From positions 1-13,553 of the forward strand of contig JAEDCN010000040.1 of assembly GCA_016294105.1 (NCBI GenBank): DNA of 13,553 nt, read 5' to 3'. Numbering within the stretch: position 1 is the first letter of the stretch; each line of letters opens with the position of its first letter. The stretch comes from Treponema sp. Lineage in GTDB: Bacteria; Spirochaetota; Spirochaetia; Treponematales; Treponemataceae. Made by a program: the position numbers and the translations under genes. The notes under the pieces were generated by a model, which was given only the letters and a program-made list of their open reading frames with translations, did no database searches and was not told the DNA's origin. Below, one piece after another: positions 6,962 through 13,526 of the stretch.

Positions 6962-8875
6962 CAAAAAGATTTGGGCGGCCTTTGTCCAAGGAGATTGGGG
7001 AAACAAAGAAGCAAGCTGGCGAGCCACCGCCTGGGAGTCTGCCACCATGCCAGCCACATCAAAACTTTCTGCTCCACGGTACAAGGCAGAGGCTGCCTCT
7101 TCCTGCAGGCTTCCCATTTCAAGATACACTTGAGCCGCCTGCAAAAAATAGTGTGCCGCCTCCTGATACCTGTTTTGACCCCGATACAAGTCCCCCAAAA
7201 GAGCTGCAGCACCAGCTGCCACCAGTTCCTCGCCAGCTTCCCGATACTCCAGAATCTGAAGCAAAAGCTGCTCCCCCTCCCCTTCATTGCCAAAGGAGTT
7301 TACATAAAAATGAGCCAGCTCCAGTCCCAGTCTTCGGCCTTCGGCAGTATTCTGTTTTCCCGCCTGATTGAATTCCGCCAGCAAGGAAGCCTGCTGCAGC
7401 TCCATTCCCTGCTCTAAAAGCCGAAGCTCCGCCATTTTTCCTGGAATCTGAGCAGCTTGAGCCTGCTGGGGGAATTGGGCAAGCAATCGGTCTCCTGCCT
7501 CCACGGCACCACCATATTCCCCAGTTTTCTTGTACAGATCCATCAAGGACAGTAGGGAGCTAAAAAGGTAGGGACTGGAAGGATGCTGCTTCAGTAGGGT
7601 TTCATGCTGTAAAATTCCTCGATGAACAAAACCTTCCTTTGCTAAGGCCTCTCCATTAAAGTATAGGGCAGCGTCACGGTAGGTTCCAGCAGGATGATTC
7701 CGTCGGTAGTCAGCAAAGGCAGCGGAAGCCTCCTGAAACCTTCCCAAGGAATACAAAAGCTCCCCTTGACGATAGGCAGCCTTATCACCCAAAGTAAGAA
7801 TTTCCTTGGAGGTAGAAGCTAAATGGGAAGAAGTGCAAATTGCTGCAAGCTGGGAATATTCTTCAACGGCTTCCTCTAGCTTACCTTGAGACACCAAGAG
7901 CTCACAGCCAAGAAAACGGCAGGACAAAGATAGCTCGTCCCGCCCCTGAGCATAAGGTGCCAAAAGCTCCAGTGCCTGCTGATACTTGCCACCATCACCA
8001 TAGAGCCGGGCAGTCAAGAGCACCGCCTCCTGCCGTTGACTGGGACTTTCGGCACGGTCCATCAAAGCGTGGGCCAAGGTGCAGCCCCTGTTCCACCAGC
8101 TGGTAGCTTGGGTTTTTGAATACAGCTGCAGGGCACAGTGCAGGGCAATGGACAGAGCATGTTGCCTTTCTATACAAAAAAAAGCTTCATCCAAGCCCCT
8201 TCTAGTATTCAGCTGGCATAAAGGTTCCAAGGTGCTGTAGGCTGATTCCAGCTTGCCCAAACGAAACTGAGCAAGCCCCAGATAGTAGCTTTGAAAAAAG
8301 GCTTTTTTTGCAGGATCTATTTTTTCAGAAGGATTACCATCTTGATTCAAACTTTTTTTGAAAAAGAACTCCGCCGCCTGCCATTTTCCCAGGTTAAAGG
8401 CACTGATTGCAGCCAAATACGAAAAATCAAAGGAAGGAGTTTCAATGGACTCTGCCGCTTGGGAAAGCACCTGATATCCAGCGTGAAAATCCCCCCTACG
8501 AAGGGCAGCAACCCCATAGTTGTACACCCCCTCCTCATCTAGCAAGCCCTTTTCATGGAATGAAGCGGCAGCCTTCAAGGCTTCATGGTGGCGGTCAGTG
8601 TAAAGCAGGGCCAATGTGTATACATTAGCGGCGGTAGCTAAGTGAGTGTGTTGTTGGGAAGAAACTGTCCAAGAGGCAATCACCTGCTGCAGGGTATCAG
8701 CTGCACTAGCATAATCTTGACTACGAAAGGCTTCTATTCCAGCCCAAAACTGAGCTTCAAAAACAGAATCTTCATCACGGAAAACCGATTGGTCTCCCAA
8801 CGCAACTTGACTTGATAATGGAAAAGAAAGGATGAAAAAAAGACTAAAAAAAAGAAAAAGAGTTTTATTATACAC
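6959..8875 (-). CDS. Secreted TPR-repeat protein
   Basis: The protein has 638 residues from the preferred GTG at 8875, which follows GAGG with a 5-base spacer and yields a good signal peptide (YNKTLFLFFSLFFILSFPLSSQ). An ATG at 8890 and a TTG at 8926 are in frame but lack a ribosome site. Many TPR-type helix pairs run through it, for example FWAGIEAFRSQDYASAADTL, AALRRGDFHAGYQVL, YLGLAQFRLGKLESAYSTL, LLYSLGRFQEASAAF and GDLYRGQNRYQEAAHYFLQA. TPRs bind other proteins; exported TPR proteins of the BamD and CpoB/YbgF kind work at the outer membrane or with Tol. No catalytic domain is seen. No lipobox Cys is evident, so it is probably periplasmic. Its stop codon overlaps the barrel gene's ribosome site, tying it to the motor operon, where a scaffold role is plausible but inferred. 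Confidence 0.85.
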   Translation of the reverse strand: MYNKTLFLFFSLFFILSFPLSSQVALGDQSVFRDEDSVFEAQFWAGIEAFRSQDYASAADTLQQVIASWTVSSQQHTHLATAANVYTLALLYTDRHHEALKAAASFHEKGLLDEEGVYNYGVAALRRGDFHAGYQVLSQAAESIETPSFDFSYLAAISAFNLGKWQAAEFFFKKSLNQDGNPSEKIDPAKKAFFQSYYLGLAQFRLGKLESAYSTLEPLCQLNTRRGLDEAFFCIERQHALSIALHCALQLYSKTQATSWWNRGCTLAHALMDRAESPSQRQEAVLLTARLYGDGGKYQQALELLAPYAQGRDELSLSCRFLGCELLVSQGKLEEAVEEYSQLAAICTSSHLASTSKEILTLGDKAAYRQGELLYSLGRFQEASAAFADYRRNHPAGTYRDAALYFNGEALAKEGFVHRGILQHETLLKQHPSSPYLFSSLLSLMDLYKKTGEYGGAVEAGDRLLAQFPQQAQAAQIPGKMAELRLLEQGMELQQASLLAEFNQAGKQNTAEGRRLGLELAHFYVNSFGNEGEGEQLLLQILEYREAGEELVAAGAAALLGDLYRGQNRYQEAAHYFLQAAQVYLEMGSLQEEAASALYRGAESFDVAGMVADSQAVARQLASLFPQSPWTKAAQIFL

Positions 8876-8880
8876 AAAAT

Positions 8881-8884
8881 CCTC
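8881..8884 (-). promoter_or_regulatory. Shine-Dalgarno GAGG deciding the TPR gene start
   Basis: GAGG lies five bases before GTG 8875. No purine-rich site precedes ATG 8890 or TTG 8926, which is why the shorter form is chosen. The motif is short, so ATG 8890 stays possible. Confidence 0.45.
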
Positions 8885-8898
8885 AATCATGATGTTTC

Positions 8899-8947
8899 GA
8901 GAAAGGCCAAAAACCAGCAGACACAACCGCCGTCTTGAACCTTTCTC
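8899..8947. repeat. 8-bp inverted repeat in the TPR gene leader
   Basis: On the minus strand GAGAAAGG (8940-8947) is matched by CCTTTCTC (8899-8906) around a 33-base loop, between the stop of the 458-residue protein gene and the TPR start. No U-run follows, so it is not an obvious terminator. It could fold in the mRNA leader. Confidence 0.4.
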
Positions 8948-8961
8948 TTATAAAACAATCA

Positions 8962-10338
8962 TCACTGAGGAAAGAAACGTTCGGAAGCATTGATTCTTAC
9001 CAAATGGAGGTAGGAATCCTTGTATTTTTCCATAAATGCTTCCAATGAAATTTCCTTGCCCTTTTCAAAGATAACCACTTCAAATCGATTGTAGGCATCA
9101 AAGTAGGGAAAGATTGCCACAGATTCGGTGAAGAAATGCACCTCTGGAGTCTCGGTTACAGAACGATTGTTCTGGCGAACGGCACCAAGATACATTTTCC
9201 CAGGCTCCGTGGCAGCCAACACATACAAAAGACCCTTGATGGTGTTGATTCTATACCCACTATCCTGAAGGTAGCCCAAGGAATTAGCCAGCTTGCCGTC
9301 CTTGCCAACCTCAGAGGAAAAAGGCTCAATCTGTACATCACAGCCAGAGGTGTTGTGGTAGAAATTCCTTCCAGAATAAATTGAAAGCACCGCTGCAGCA
9401 AGATTTCTTGTCCAGTTCAAGGAAAAGGACACCTCGTATTCCTCTCTAATTCCCTCGGCAAAGCTTCCTTGACGGAATTCCACCGTGGGAATCACCAAAG
9501 GATCCAAGCGAGTGTAGCTACCAGCTACAGGAATCACCAAGCCGTCCACAATCCACTTCAAAAAACCAGCAGAGGAAAGAGCCAAGTCTCCAGCCTCTGC
9601 AATTTCGGGAGCTTCAATCCGCTGTTTGCCAGTGGAAATGTAGATGGGAGAACCATCCTCGTCGTAGGCTGCATCCTCAAGGAAATGTATACGGTCAAGA
9701 TTTTCCCGAATTACAGCAATCATCTGTAACACAGGATGATACAAAGCAGGCATGGTGTTAATATAGTTCCAAGGAAGGGTTTGCTTTGTCAGCTCGTGAA
9801 CCTCCAAGAAGGAGGTCTTGTACAGCCGCTGGAAGGGAATACCCACGGGAACACCTCTAGCAGCATAGGAGCCGTACACCACAAAATCTGCCACTGCTTT
9901 GGAGCCCATGGAACTTATCTGCATGAACACGTCAGCATCGCTGGCAAAATAATAGCGAATAAAAAGAGGCGCACCAGTGGTGGGATTGCGATACAAAATC
10001 CAACTGCCAGAATTGTTGGCAGGATACACATCCACGGAAGAAGACATCACCTCTCCGCCAGAATACATGTCAACGGCCATCTTCTGTCGGGGAGCCACAA
10101 TTATCATCAGGTAATCGTCGTTTTCTTCTGCTCGAACCTGAAACACGGTTCCCACATTGTTCCTGTGGAGCTCAGGCATCTTGCCTCGCACTGCCTCAAG
10201 GGGAGCGGTAAACCAAGATTCCACCAAATTCTGCCTAATTTCTGAAGAATCAGGAATTCCTTGTCTATTGTACAGAGCAAAAGATGATGCCCCTATCATT
10301 ATCATCAATAGACACAAGAAACCCATTCGTTTATTCAT
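8962..10338 (-). CDS. Secreted protein of unknown function (about 458 residues)
   Basis: I do not recognise this family. The ATG at 10338 is chosen because GGGAGGAA lies just before it and the next residues form a clean signal peptide (NKRMGFLCLLMIMIGASSFA, cleavage probably before LYNRQG). The frame extends 26 codons further upstream to a TTG, but that part overlaps promoter-like sequence. The mature protein has no further membrane segment, is mixed alpha/beta in composition and contains one Cys, in SGCDVQIEPF. It is probably periplasmic or surface-associated. It stands alone between the flagellar terminator and the TPR-motor operon, 86 bp before the TPR start, so read-through is possible. 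A link to the flagellum or envelope is suggested only by position and its sigma28-like promoter. Confidence 0.8.
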   Translation of the reverse strand: MNKRMGFLCLLMIMIGASSFALYNRQGIPDSSEIRQNLVESWFTAPLEAVRGKMPELHRNNVGTVFQVRAEENDDYLMIIVAPRQKMAVDMYSGGEVMSSSVDVYPANNSGSWILYRNPTTGAPLFIRYYFASDADVFMQISSMGSKAVADFVVYGSYAARGVPVGIPFQRLYKTSFLEVHELTKQTLPWNYINTMPALYHPVLQMIAVIRENLDRIHFLEDAAYDEDGSPIYISTGKQRIEAPEIAEAGDLALSSAGFLKWIVDGLVIPVAGSYTRLDPLVIPTVEFRQGSFAEGIREEYEVSFSLNWTRNLAAAVLSIYSGRNFYHNTSGCDVQIEPFSSEVGKDGKLANSLGYLQDSGYRINTIKGLLYVLAATEPGKMYLGAVRQNNRSVTETPEVHFFTESVAIFPYFDAYNRFEVVIFEKGKEISLEAFMEKYKDSYLHLVRINASERFFPQ

Positions 10339-10340
10339 AA

Positions 10341-10348
10341 TTCCTCCC
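10341..10348 (-). promoter_or_regulatory. Strong ribosome binding site (GGGAGGAA)
   Basis: It lies two bases before ATG 10338 and about 6 bases from the GGAGG core. It rules out the upstream TTG start of the secreted protein. Confidence 0.8.
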
Positions 10349-10378
10349 GAAACAAACACCTGCCAATAGTTTTTTTTA

Positions 10379-10406
10379 ATTATCGGAATTTTAAGACGAG
10401 ACTCAA
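10379..10406 (-). promoter_or_regulatory. Candidate promoter for the 458-residue secreted protein (sigma70 or sigma28)
   Basis: Two readings overlap. As sigma70: TTGAGT (10401-10406), 16-base spacer, GATAAT (10379-10384). As sigma28: TTGAGTCT (10399-10406), 11-base spacer, TCCGATAA (10380-10387), against consensus TAAAGTTT-N11-GCCGATAA (5/8 and 7/8). Either puts the transcript start near 10372 with a leader of about 35 bases. It lies downstream of the flagellar terminator, as expected for a new unit. Confidence 0.5.
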
Positions 10407-10444
10407 GGGGTAACAAAGAAAATCACGGCAAGGGTGTTACTAAA

Positions 10445-10478
10445 CAAAAAAAAGAGACTGGCAATCCAGTCTCTTTTT
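10445..10478 (-). terminator. Intrinsic terminator of the flagellar rod block
   Basis: A perfect 13-bp stem (AAAAAGAGACTGG paired with CCAGTCTCTTTTT, arms 10449-10461 and 10466-10478) with a 4-base loop. On the minus strand it ends in a run of eight T. It lies 17 bases past the rod-binding protein stop. The opposite strand also ends in five T, so it could act both ways. Confidence 0.92.
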
Positions 10479-10494
10479 ATATCTCTACAAAACT

Positions 10495-11034
10495 TTAACT
10501 TAACTCAAGATAAATCTGATCCGCCAAACCAAAGCCTGCATTCTTGGTCATGCTGACAGCCAGCTCATCGTAGAGCATATCCTCGTACATGTTCTGGGCA
10601 TAGCTTTTTTCCTCCCCGTTAATGGAGGTGCCAGAAAGGGTACTTCTCATGGAAGAAAGCATCATTTTTACAAAATAAGACTCCAGCTCCAAGGACTTTT
10701 CGTACAAGTCGCTGGTACGGTCAATAGTTTTATTGGGAACAATCTTGGAGGAATTGGCTGCTGCACCAGTAGGAAGGGCGGCCTTGTCAGCCTCTGAGGT
10801 AAAACTTCCGTCAAAGCCAGAGGTATACTCACCATTCAGGCGGCCAGACTGGGCAATTTGGGAGGAAGCAACAGTTCCCTGCATATTGGACTGCTCAGAG
10901 TTGGCCTTCATGGAATCAAGCAATGCTTGGAATTTACCAATTTCGCCTTGCAGTTGGGCCGCCTCACTGGCAGCAGTTCCACCAGTAATGGCTGCACTGT
11001 TTCCATACATTCCACCAAGCTTCTGAATATCCAC
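10495..11034 (-). CDS. flgJ: FlgJ-type flagellar rod-binding protein (no muramidase domain)
   Basis: The 179-residue protein starts at GTG 11034, preceded by AGGAGG with a 5-base spacer. The C-terminal part (about 108-179) matches the rod-binding domain of FlgJ: LYEKSLELESYFVKMMLSSM, then NMYEDMLYDELAVSMTKNAG and GLADQIYLEL. This domain caps and helps assemble the rod in the periplasm. The muramidase domain of enteric FlgJ is absent, as in other spirochaetes, so a separate enzyme would open the cell wall. The N-terminal half is low in complexity (Ser, Ala, Gln, Gly) and probably flexible. It is the last gene of the block, 75 bp after flgG and just before a strong terminator. Confidence 0.88.
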   Translation of the reverse strand: MDIQKLGGMYGNSAAITGGTAASEAAQLQGEIGKFQALLDSMKANSEQSNMQGTVASSQIAQSGRLNGEYTSGFDGSFTSEADKAALPTGAAANSSKIVPNKTIDRTSDLYEKSLELESYFVKMMLSSMRSTLSGTSINGEEKSYAQNMYEDMLYDELAVSMTKNAGFGLADQIYLELS

Positions 11035-11074
11035 CCTTTCCTCCTAACAAACTACTACAATTTTCAATACAGTA

Positions 11075-11098
11075 CGGCGGAATATCACCATCCCGCCG
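11075..11098. repeat. Hairpin between flgG and the rod-binding protein gene
   Basis: CGGCGG (11075-11080) pairs with CCGCCG (11093-11098); the stem extends inward by a G-U and A-U pairs. It lies 12 bp past the flgG stop with no U-run, so it is more likely an mRNA stability or attenuation element than a full terminator. The CGGCGGAAT arm recurs in the flgF-flgG gap. Confidence 0.55.
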
Positions 11099-11109
11099 AA
11101 TCATTCAGT

Positions 11110-11904
11110 TTATCGCTTCAAGTTTACCGCAGAAGACAACATTGTGTCACTAGTCTGGATGGCTTTGGAGCTGAATTCGTAGGCTCGTTGAGCCACAATC
11201 ATCTGTACCATTTCGTTAACTACAGAAACATTGGACATTTCCAAGAACTTGTGCTTGGTTACACCCATGCCGTCGTAACCAGGGCGACCAGCGATTGCCA
11301 TGCCAGAAGCATTTGTTACCTTGAACAGGTTGCTTCCAACAGCCTCAAGACCAACGGCATTGGGGAAGCGGTACAATTCAATCTGACCTACCAAAATGGG
11401 ATCATTGCCGCCATCCACCTTTACTGTAACACGACCATCATCGCTAATAGCCAAGGTAGAAAGGTTAAAACCTTCTGGCAAAATGATTTCAGGCATAACC
11501 CGAAGTCCCTCAGAAGTTACCAGCTGACCGTTCATGTCTACCTTGAAGGCACCGTCACGAGTATAGGCAAAGCTGCCGTCGTACTGCTGCACACGGAAAT
11601 ATCCCTCACCTACTACAGCCATGTCGGTATCCACACCAGTGTTTTGGAGAGAACCCTGAGTAACGATTCTCTGGGTAGCGCCTACCTTAACACCAGTTCC
11701 CATCTGGATTCCCACGGGGGTAACGGTATCCTCTGTGGCGGGAGTTCCAGCGGCCTTTACCGTCTGATACATCAAGTCCTCAAATTCCACTCGCTGCTGC
11801 TTGTAGCCAGTGGTGTTCACATTGGACAAGTTGTTGGAGATTGCATCAATATTTGCCTGCTGACCGTTCATGCCGGTGGCTGCTGTCCATAAACTTCGTA
11901 CCAT
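11110..11904 (-). CDS. flgG: Flagellar distal rod protein FlgG
   Basis: The 264-residue length matches FlgG (about 260). The N-terminus MVRSLWTAATGMNGQQANID and DAISNNLSNVNTTGYK are the flagellar rod/hook N-terminal motif. The C-terminus SNVSVVNEMVQMIVAQRAYE and KAIQTSDTMLSSAVNLKR is the matching C-terminal motif; the two ends form the coiled core of the rod. FlgG polymerises into the distal rod of the periplasmic flagellum. AAGGGGAA lies about 9 bases before the ATG. A weak promoter-like motif and a hairpin lie in the 135-bp gap from flgF, so it may also be transcribed on its own. It is a paralogue of the upstream gene; the TAATGMNGQQ start and closer fit to FlgG decide which is which. Confidence 0.95.
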   Translation of the reverse strand: MVRSLWTAATGMNGQQANIDAISNNLSNVNTTGYKQQRVEFEDLMYQTVKAAGTPATEDTVTPVGIQMGTGVKVGATQRIVTQGSLQNTGVDTDMAVVGEGYFRVQQYDGSFAYTRDGAFKVDMNGQLVTSEGLRVMPEIILPEGFNLSTLAISDDGRVTVKVDGGNDPILVGQIELYRFPNAVGLEAVGSNLFKVTNASGMAIAGRPGYDGMGVTKHKFLEMSNVSVVNEMVQMIVAQRAYEFSSKAIQTSDTMLSSAVNLKR

Positions 11905-11943
11905 AATCTATCGTTCCCCTTAATTCTTCCGTATCTTCTTATA

Positions 11944-11970
11944 CTATCGGCGGAATCAAAATCCTCTAAA
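11944..11970 (-). promoter_or_regulatory. Weak sigma28-like site upstream of flgG
   Basis: GCCGATAG (11944-11951) matches the sigma28 -10 consensus in 7 of 8 positions, but the -35 at the right distance (TTTAGAGG) matches only 3 of 8. A start near 11937 would give a leader of about 33 bases. The site overlaps one arm of the local inverted repeat, so it may be coincidence. Confidence 0.25.
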
Positions 11971-11999
11971 GCCATTCCTTAGAGCACTGGTGTTCCGCC
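11949..11999. repeat. Nested inverted repeat in the flgF-flgG gap
   Basis: Outer arms GGCGGAA (11949-11955) and TTCCGCC (11993-11999) enclose inner arms CTCTAA (11964-11969) and TTAGAG (11979-11984). Together they could form an interrupted hairpin in the flgFG mRNA. No U-run follows. Confidence 0.5.
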
Positions 12000-12007
12000 A
12001 CCCACCA

Positions 12008-12049
12008 GATTTATCGAGCCACGTTTTAACATGCTCGATTTATCGAGCC
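12008..12049. repeat. Direct repeat and palindrome at the flgF stop codon
   Basis: GATTTATCGAGCC occurs at 12008-12020 and 12037-12049. The second copy is part of a perfect palindrome, GCTCGAT-TT-ATCGAGC at 12033-12048, that contains the flgF stop codon. The copy at 12008 recreates the last two sense codons plus TAA, as if the 3' end had been duplicated. Confidence 0.6.
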
Positions 12050-12837
12050 TGGACCACCTTGCCCCAGAGGGTGCTCATCATGGTGTCCTGAGCCTGAATA
12101 GTTTTTTGGTTGGCTTCGTAGGCTCGGTTCACTTCAATCATGCTTACCATTTCGTTCACTACGTTTACGTTGGAGGTTTCTACGTAATTCTGCAGCACGA
12201 CAGGACGCTCCTTACCTTCTGCAACATAGGCAGGACCTGTAACATCGGTATCCTTGTAAAGGCTGGAACCCATCTTCTGCAGATAGCGTTCGTTGTCAAA
12301 ACGAACAATCTTAAAACGGTCAATAAGCTCCATGTCATTTTCGGAATACACCATTCCGTCCTGATTTACGGTAAAGCGATCCTCAGCCACACGGATGTAG
12401 CCATTTTCACCCAGTACAGGATAGCCTTCCTTGGTAACAAGGATTCCTTCCTTGCCCACCAAAAAGTTTCCGTTACGAGTGTATCGCTCGCCACTGGGAG
12501 TTTCCACTGCAAAAAAGCCTTCTCCACTCAAGGCCATGTCGGTATGGGTGGAAGTCTGCTTAAAGGAGCCCTGCTCAAAGTCGGTGTACAGTTCGTTGGT
12601 TTCCACACCCAAGCCAATCTTTCCAATAATGGGAGCCACGTCTGCAGAACCAAAGGGTGTCTCGTATACACCGTCATCATTCATACGACGCATCAAAAGC
12701 TCAGGAAAAGACTTGCTAACAGCAATATCACGCTTAAAACCAGTGGTGTCGGCATTTGCCAAATTGTTAGAAATGGCATCAAGCCGAGTCTGCTGGGCAT
12801 TCATGCCACTAGAACCAATATACCAACCTCGAATCAT
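12040..12837 (-). CDS. flgF: Flagellar proximal rod protein FlgF
   Basis: The 265-residue protein carries the rod/hook N-terminal motif (IRGWYIGSSGMNAQQTRLD, ISNNLANADTTGFKRD) and C-terminal motif (TSNVNVVNEMVSMIEVNRAY, QAQDTMMSTLWGKV). Between them lies the usual beta-rich domain, with SGEGFFAV and YTRNGNF shared by this family. FlgF builds the proximal rod, crossing the periplasm near the basal body, and precedes FlgG in the same order in known treponeme clusters. GAGAGG lies 6 bases before the ATG. A sigma28-like promoter ends just upstream. FlgF and FlgG are paralogues; calling this one FlgF rests on gene order and on its poorer fit to FlgG in the N-terminal part. Confidence 0.9.
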   Translation of the reverse strand: MIRGWYIGSSGMNAQQTRLDAISNNLANADTTGFKRDIAVSKSFPELLMRRMNDDGVYETPFGSADVAPIIGKIGLGVETNELYTDFEQGSFKQTSTHTDMALSGEGFFAVETPSGERYTRNGNFLVGKEGILVTKEGYPVLGENGYIRVAEDRFTVNQDGMVYSENDMELIDRFKIVRFDNERYLQKMGSSLYKDTDVTGPAYVAEGKERPVVLQNYVETSNVNVVNEMVSMIEVNRAYEANQKTIQAQDTMMSTLWGKVVQAR

Positions 12838-12855
12838 AAAAAACCTCTCATTTGT

Positions 12856-12882
12856 TTATCGGCTCAAGAAGGGAAATTGTTA
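12856..12882 (-). promoter_or_regulatory. Sigma28 (FliA)-like promoter for flgF
   Basis: GCCGATAA (12856-12863) matches the sigma28 -10 consensus perfectly. The -35, TAACAATT (12875-12882), matches TAAAGTTT in 5 of 8 at the exact 11-base spacing. The start would be near 12849, leaving a very short leader of about 12 bases that barely includes the GAGAGG ribosome site, which is a reservation. Confidence 0.55.
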
Positions 12883-12908
12883 AGAAAAAAGGAAAAAAAC
12901 AGACTTTC

Positions 12909-12937
12909 TTGACAGACCTTTACATTACATTTATCAT
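12909..12937 (+). promoter_or_regulatory. Sigma70 promoter of the toxin-antitoxin operon
   Basis: TTGACA (12909-12914, perfect), a 17-base spacer and TATCAT (12932-12937, 5 of 6). The start would be near 12944, giving a leader of about 15 bases with GAGGTG as ribosome site. TTTACAT occurs at 12919-12925 and 12937-12943, flanking the -10, and could be part of an operator for autorepression by the antitoxin; that is a guess. Confidence 0.8.
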
Positions 12938-12958
12938 TTACATACAAGAGGTGCATAA

Positions 12959-13228
12959 ATGGTAGCAAATCTCAACATACGAACTGAAAAAGAAATAAAA
13001 GAGTCAGCAGAAATAGTTCTTTCTCAACTAGGGCTCACCATGTCTGCCGCAGTGAATATTTTCTTACGGCAGGTTATTAGAGAAAATGGCATCCCTTTTG
13101 AACTCAAACTAAAAGAGCCAAACACTGAAACTATAGAGGCCATACAGGAAGCTCGTCTCATTGCAAATGACAAATCAGTACAGGGATACACATCCATACA
13201 AGAATTGAGAACTGCATTGGATGTATGA
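12959..13228 (+). CDS. dinJ: RelB/DinJ-family antitoxin
   Basis: The 89-residue protein has the N-terminal ribbon-helix-helix of RelB/DinJ: strand ANLNIRTEKEIKESAE, then VLSQLGLTMSAAVNIFLRQV and IRENGIPFEL, the family signature. This half dimerises and binds the operon's own operator. The C-terminal half (about 55-89) is the segment that wraps around and blocks the toxin. The ATG follows GAGGTG with a 5-base spacer. The toxin gene overlaps it by 8 bp, the usual coupling in type II pairs. The base composition looks more A+T-rich than the flagellar genes, consistent with acquired DNA. Confidence 0.92.
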   Translation: MVANLNIRTEKEIKESAEIVLSQLGLTMSAAVNIFLRQVIRENGIPFELKLKEPNTETIEAIQEARLIANDKSVQGYTSIQELRTALDV

Positions 13229-13493
13229 GATAAAATTTACCACAAAATTAAAAAAGGATCTCAAGCGGCTCAAACGCCAAGGGAAGGATATGGACAAGTT
13301 CTTTCAAATAGTTGAAAAATTGTCAAAAGGCCAACCTCTTGCTGAAAGAAACAGAGATCACGCATTGGTAGGCAATTATATTGGTTGCCGAGAATGCCAC
13401 ATTGAACCAGACTGGTTATTGATTTACGAAGTTATTCACCAAACCCTTGTACTCGTTTTAACCCGAACAGGTAGCCACAGCGAGTTATTTTAA
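13221..13493 (+). CDS. yafQ: YafQ-type mRNA interferase toxin
   Basis: The 90-residue protein matches YafQ of the RelE superfamily, a ribosome-dependent endoribonuclease that cuts mRNA in the A site. The YafQ active-site residues can be placed: His47, His60, Asp64, Trp65, His86 and Phe90 correspond to E. coli YafQ His50, His63, Asp67, Trp68, His87 and Phe91 (LVGNYIGCRECHIEPDWLLI and TRTGSHSELF). All appear intact, so the toxin is likely active. Its ATG lies inside the end of the antitoxin gene, with only a poor ribosome site, so translation probably depends on the antitoxin being translated first. Confidence 0.93.
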   Translation: MYEIKFTTKLKKDLKRLKRQGKDMDKFFQIVEKLSKGQPLAERNRDHALVGNYIGCRECHIEPDWLLIYEVIHQTLVLVLTRTGSHSELF

Positions 13494-13526
13494 TTTTTCT
13501 TTAGGTCAGTTTACAAGGAACTACAC

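Noticed and set aside
6949..7293. A 115-codon N-terminal extension of the barrel protein
   Set aside because: It lies inside the TPR gene in another frame, is rich in Trp, Arg and Cys unlike an export signal, and the TAGGAGG site plus signal peptide place the start at 6948.
8920..8960. A promoter for the TPR-motor operon around TATAAG (8946-8951)
   Set aside because: No acceptable -35 lies at 16-18 bases, so the -10-like hexamer alone is not enough.
10339..10416. A 26-codon upstream extension (TTG start) of the unknown secreted protein
   Set aside because: It would hide the signal peptide, overlaps promoter-like elements and lacks a ribosome site, while GGGAGGAA precedes the ATG at 10338.
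10858..11892. A 344-codon open frame on the plus strand opposite flgG and the rod-binding gene
   Set aside because: It lies wholly antisense to a clear FlgG frame, has no ribosome site or recognisable domain, and is explained by codon bias of the real genes.
12031..12912. A 293-codon plus-strand open frame opposite flgF
   Set aside because: It is antisense to a full-length FlgF with intact family motifs and shows no protein-like features of its own.
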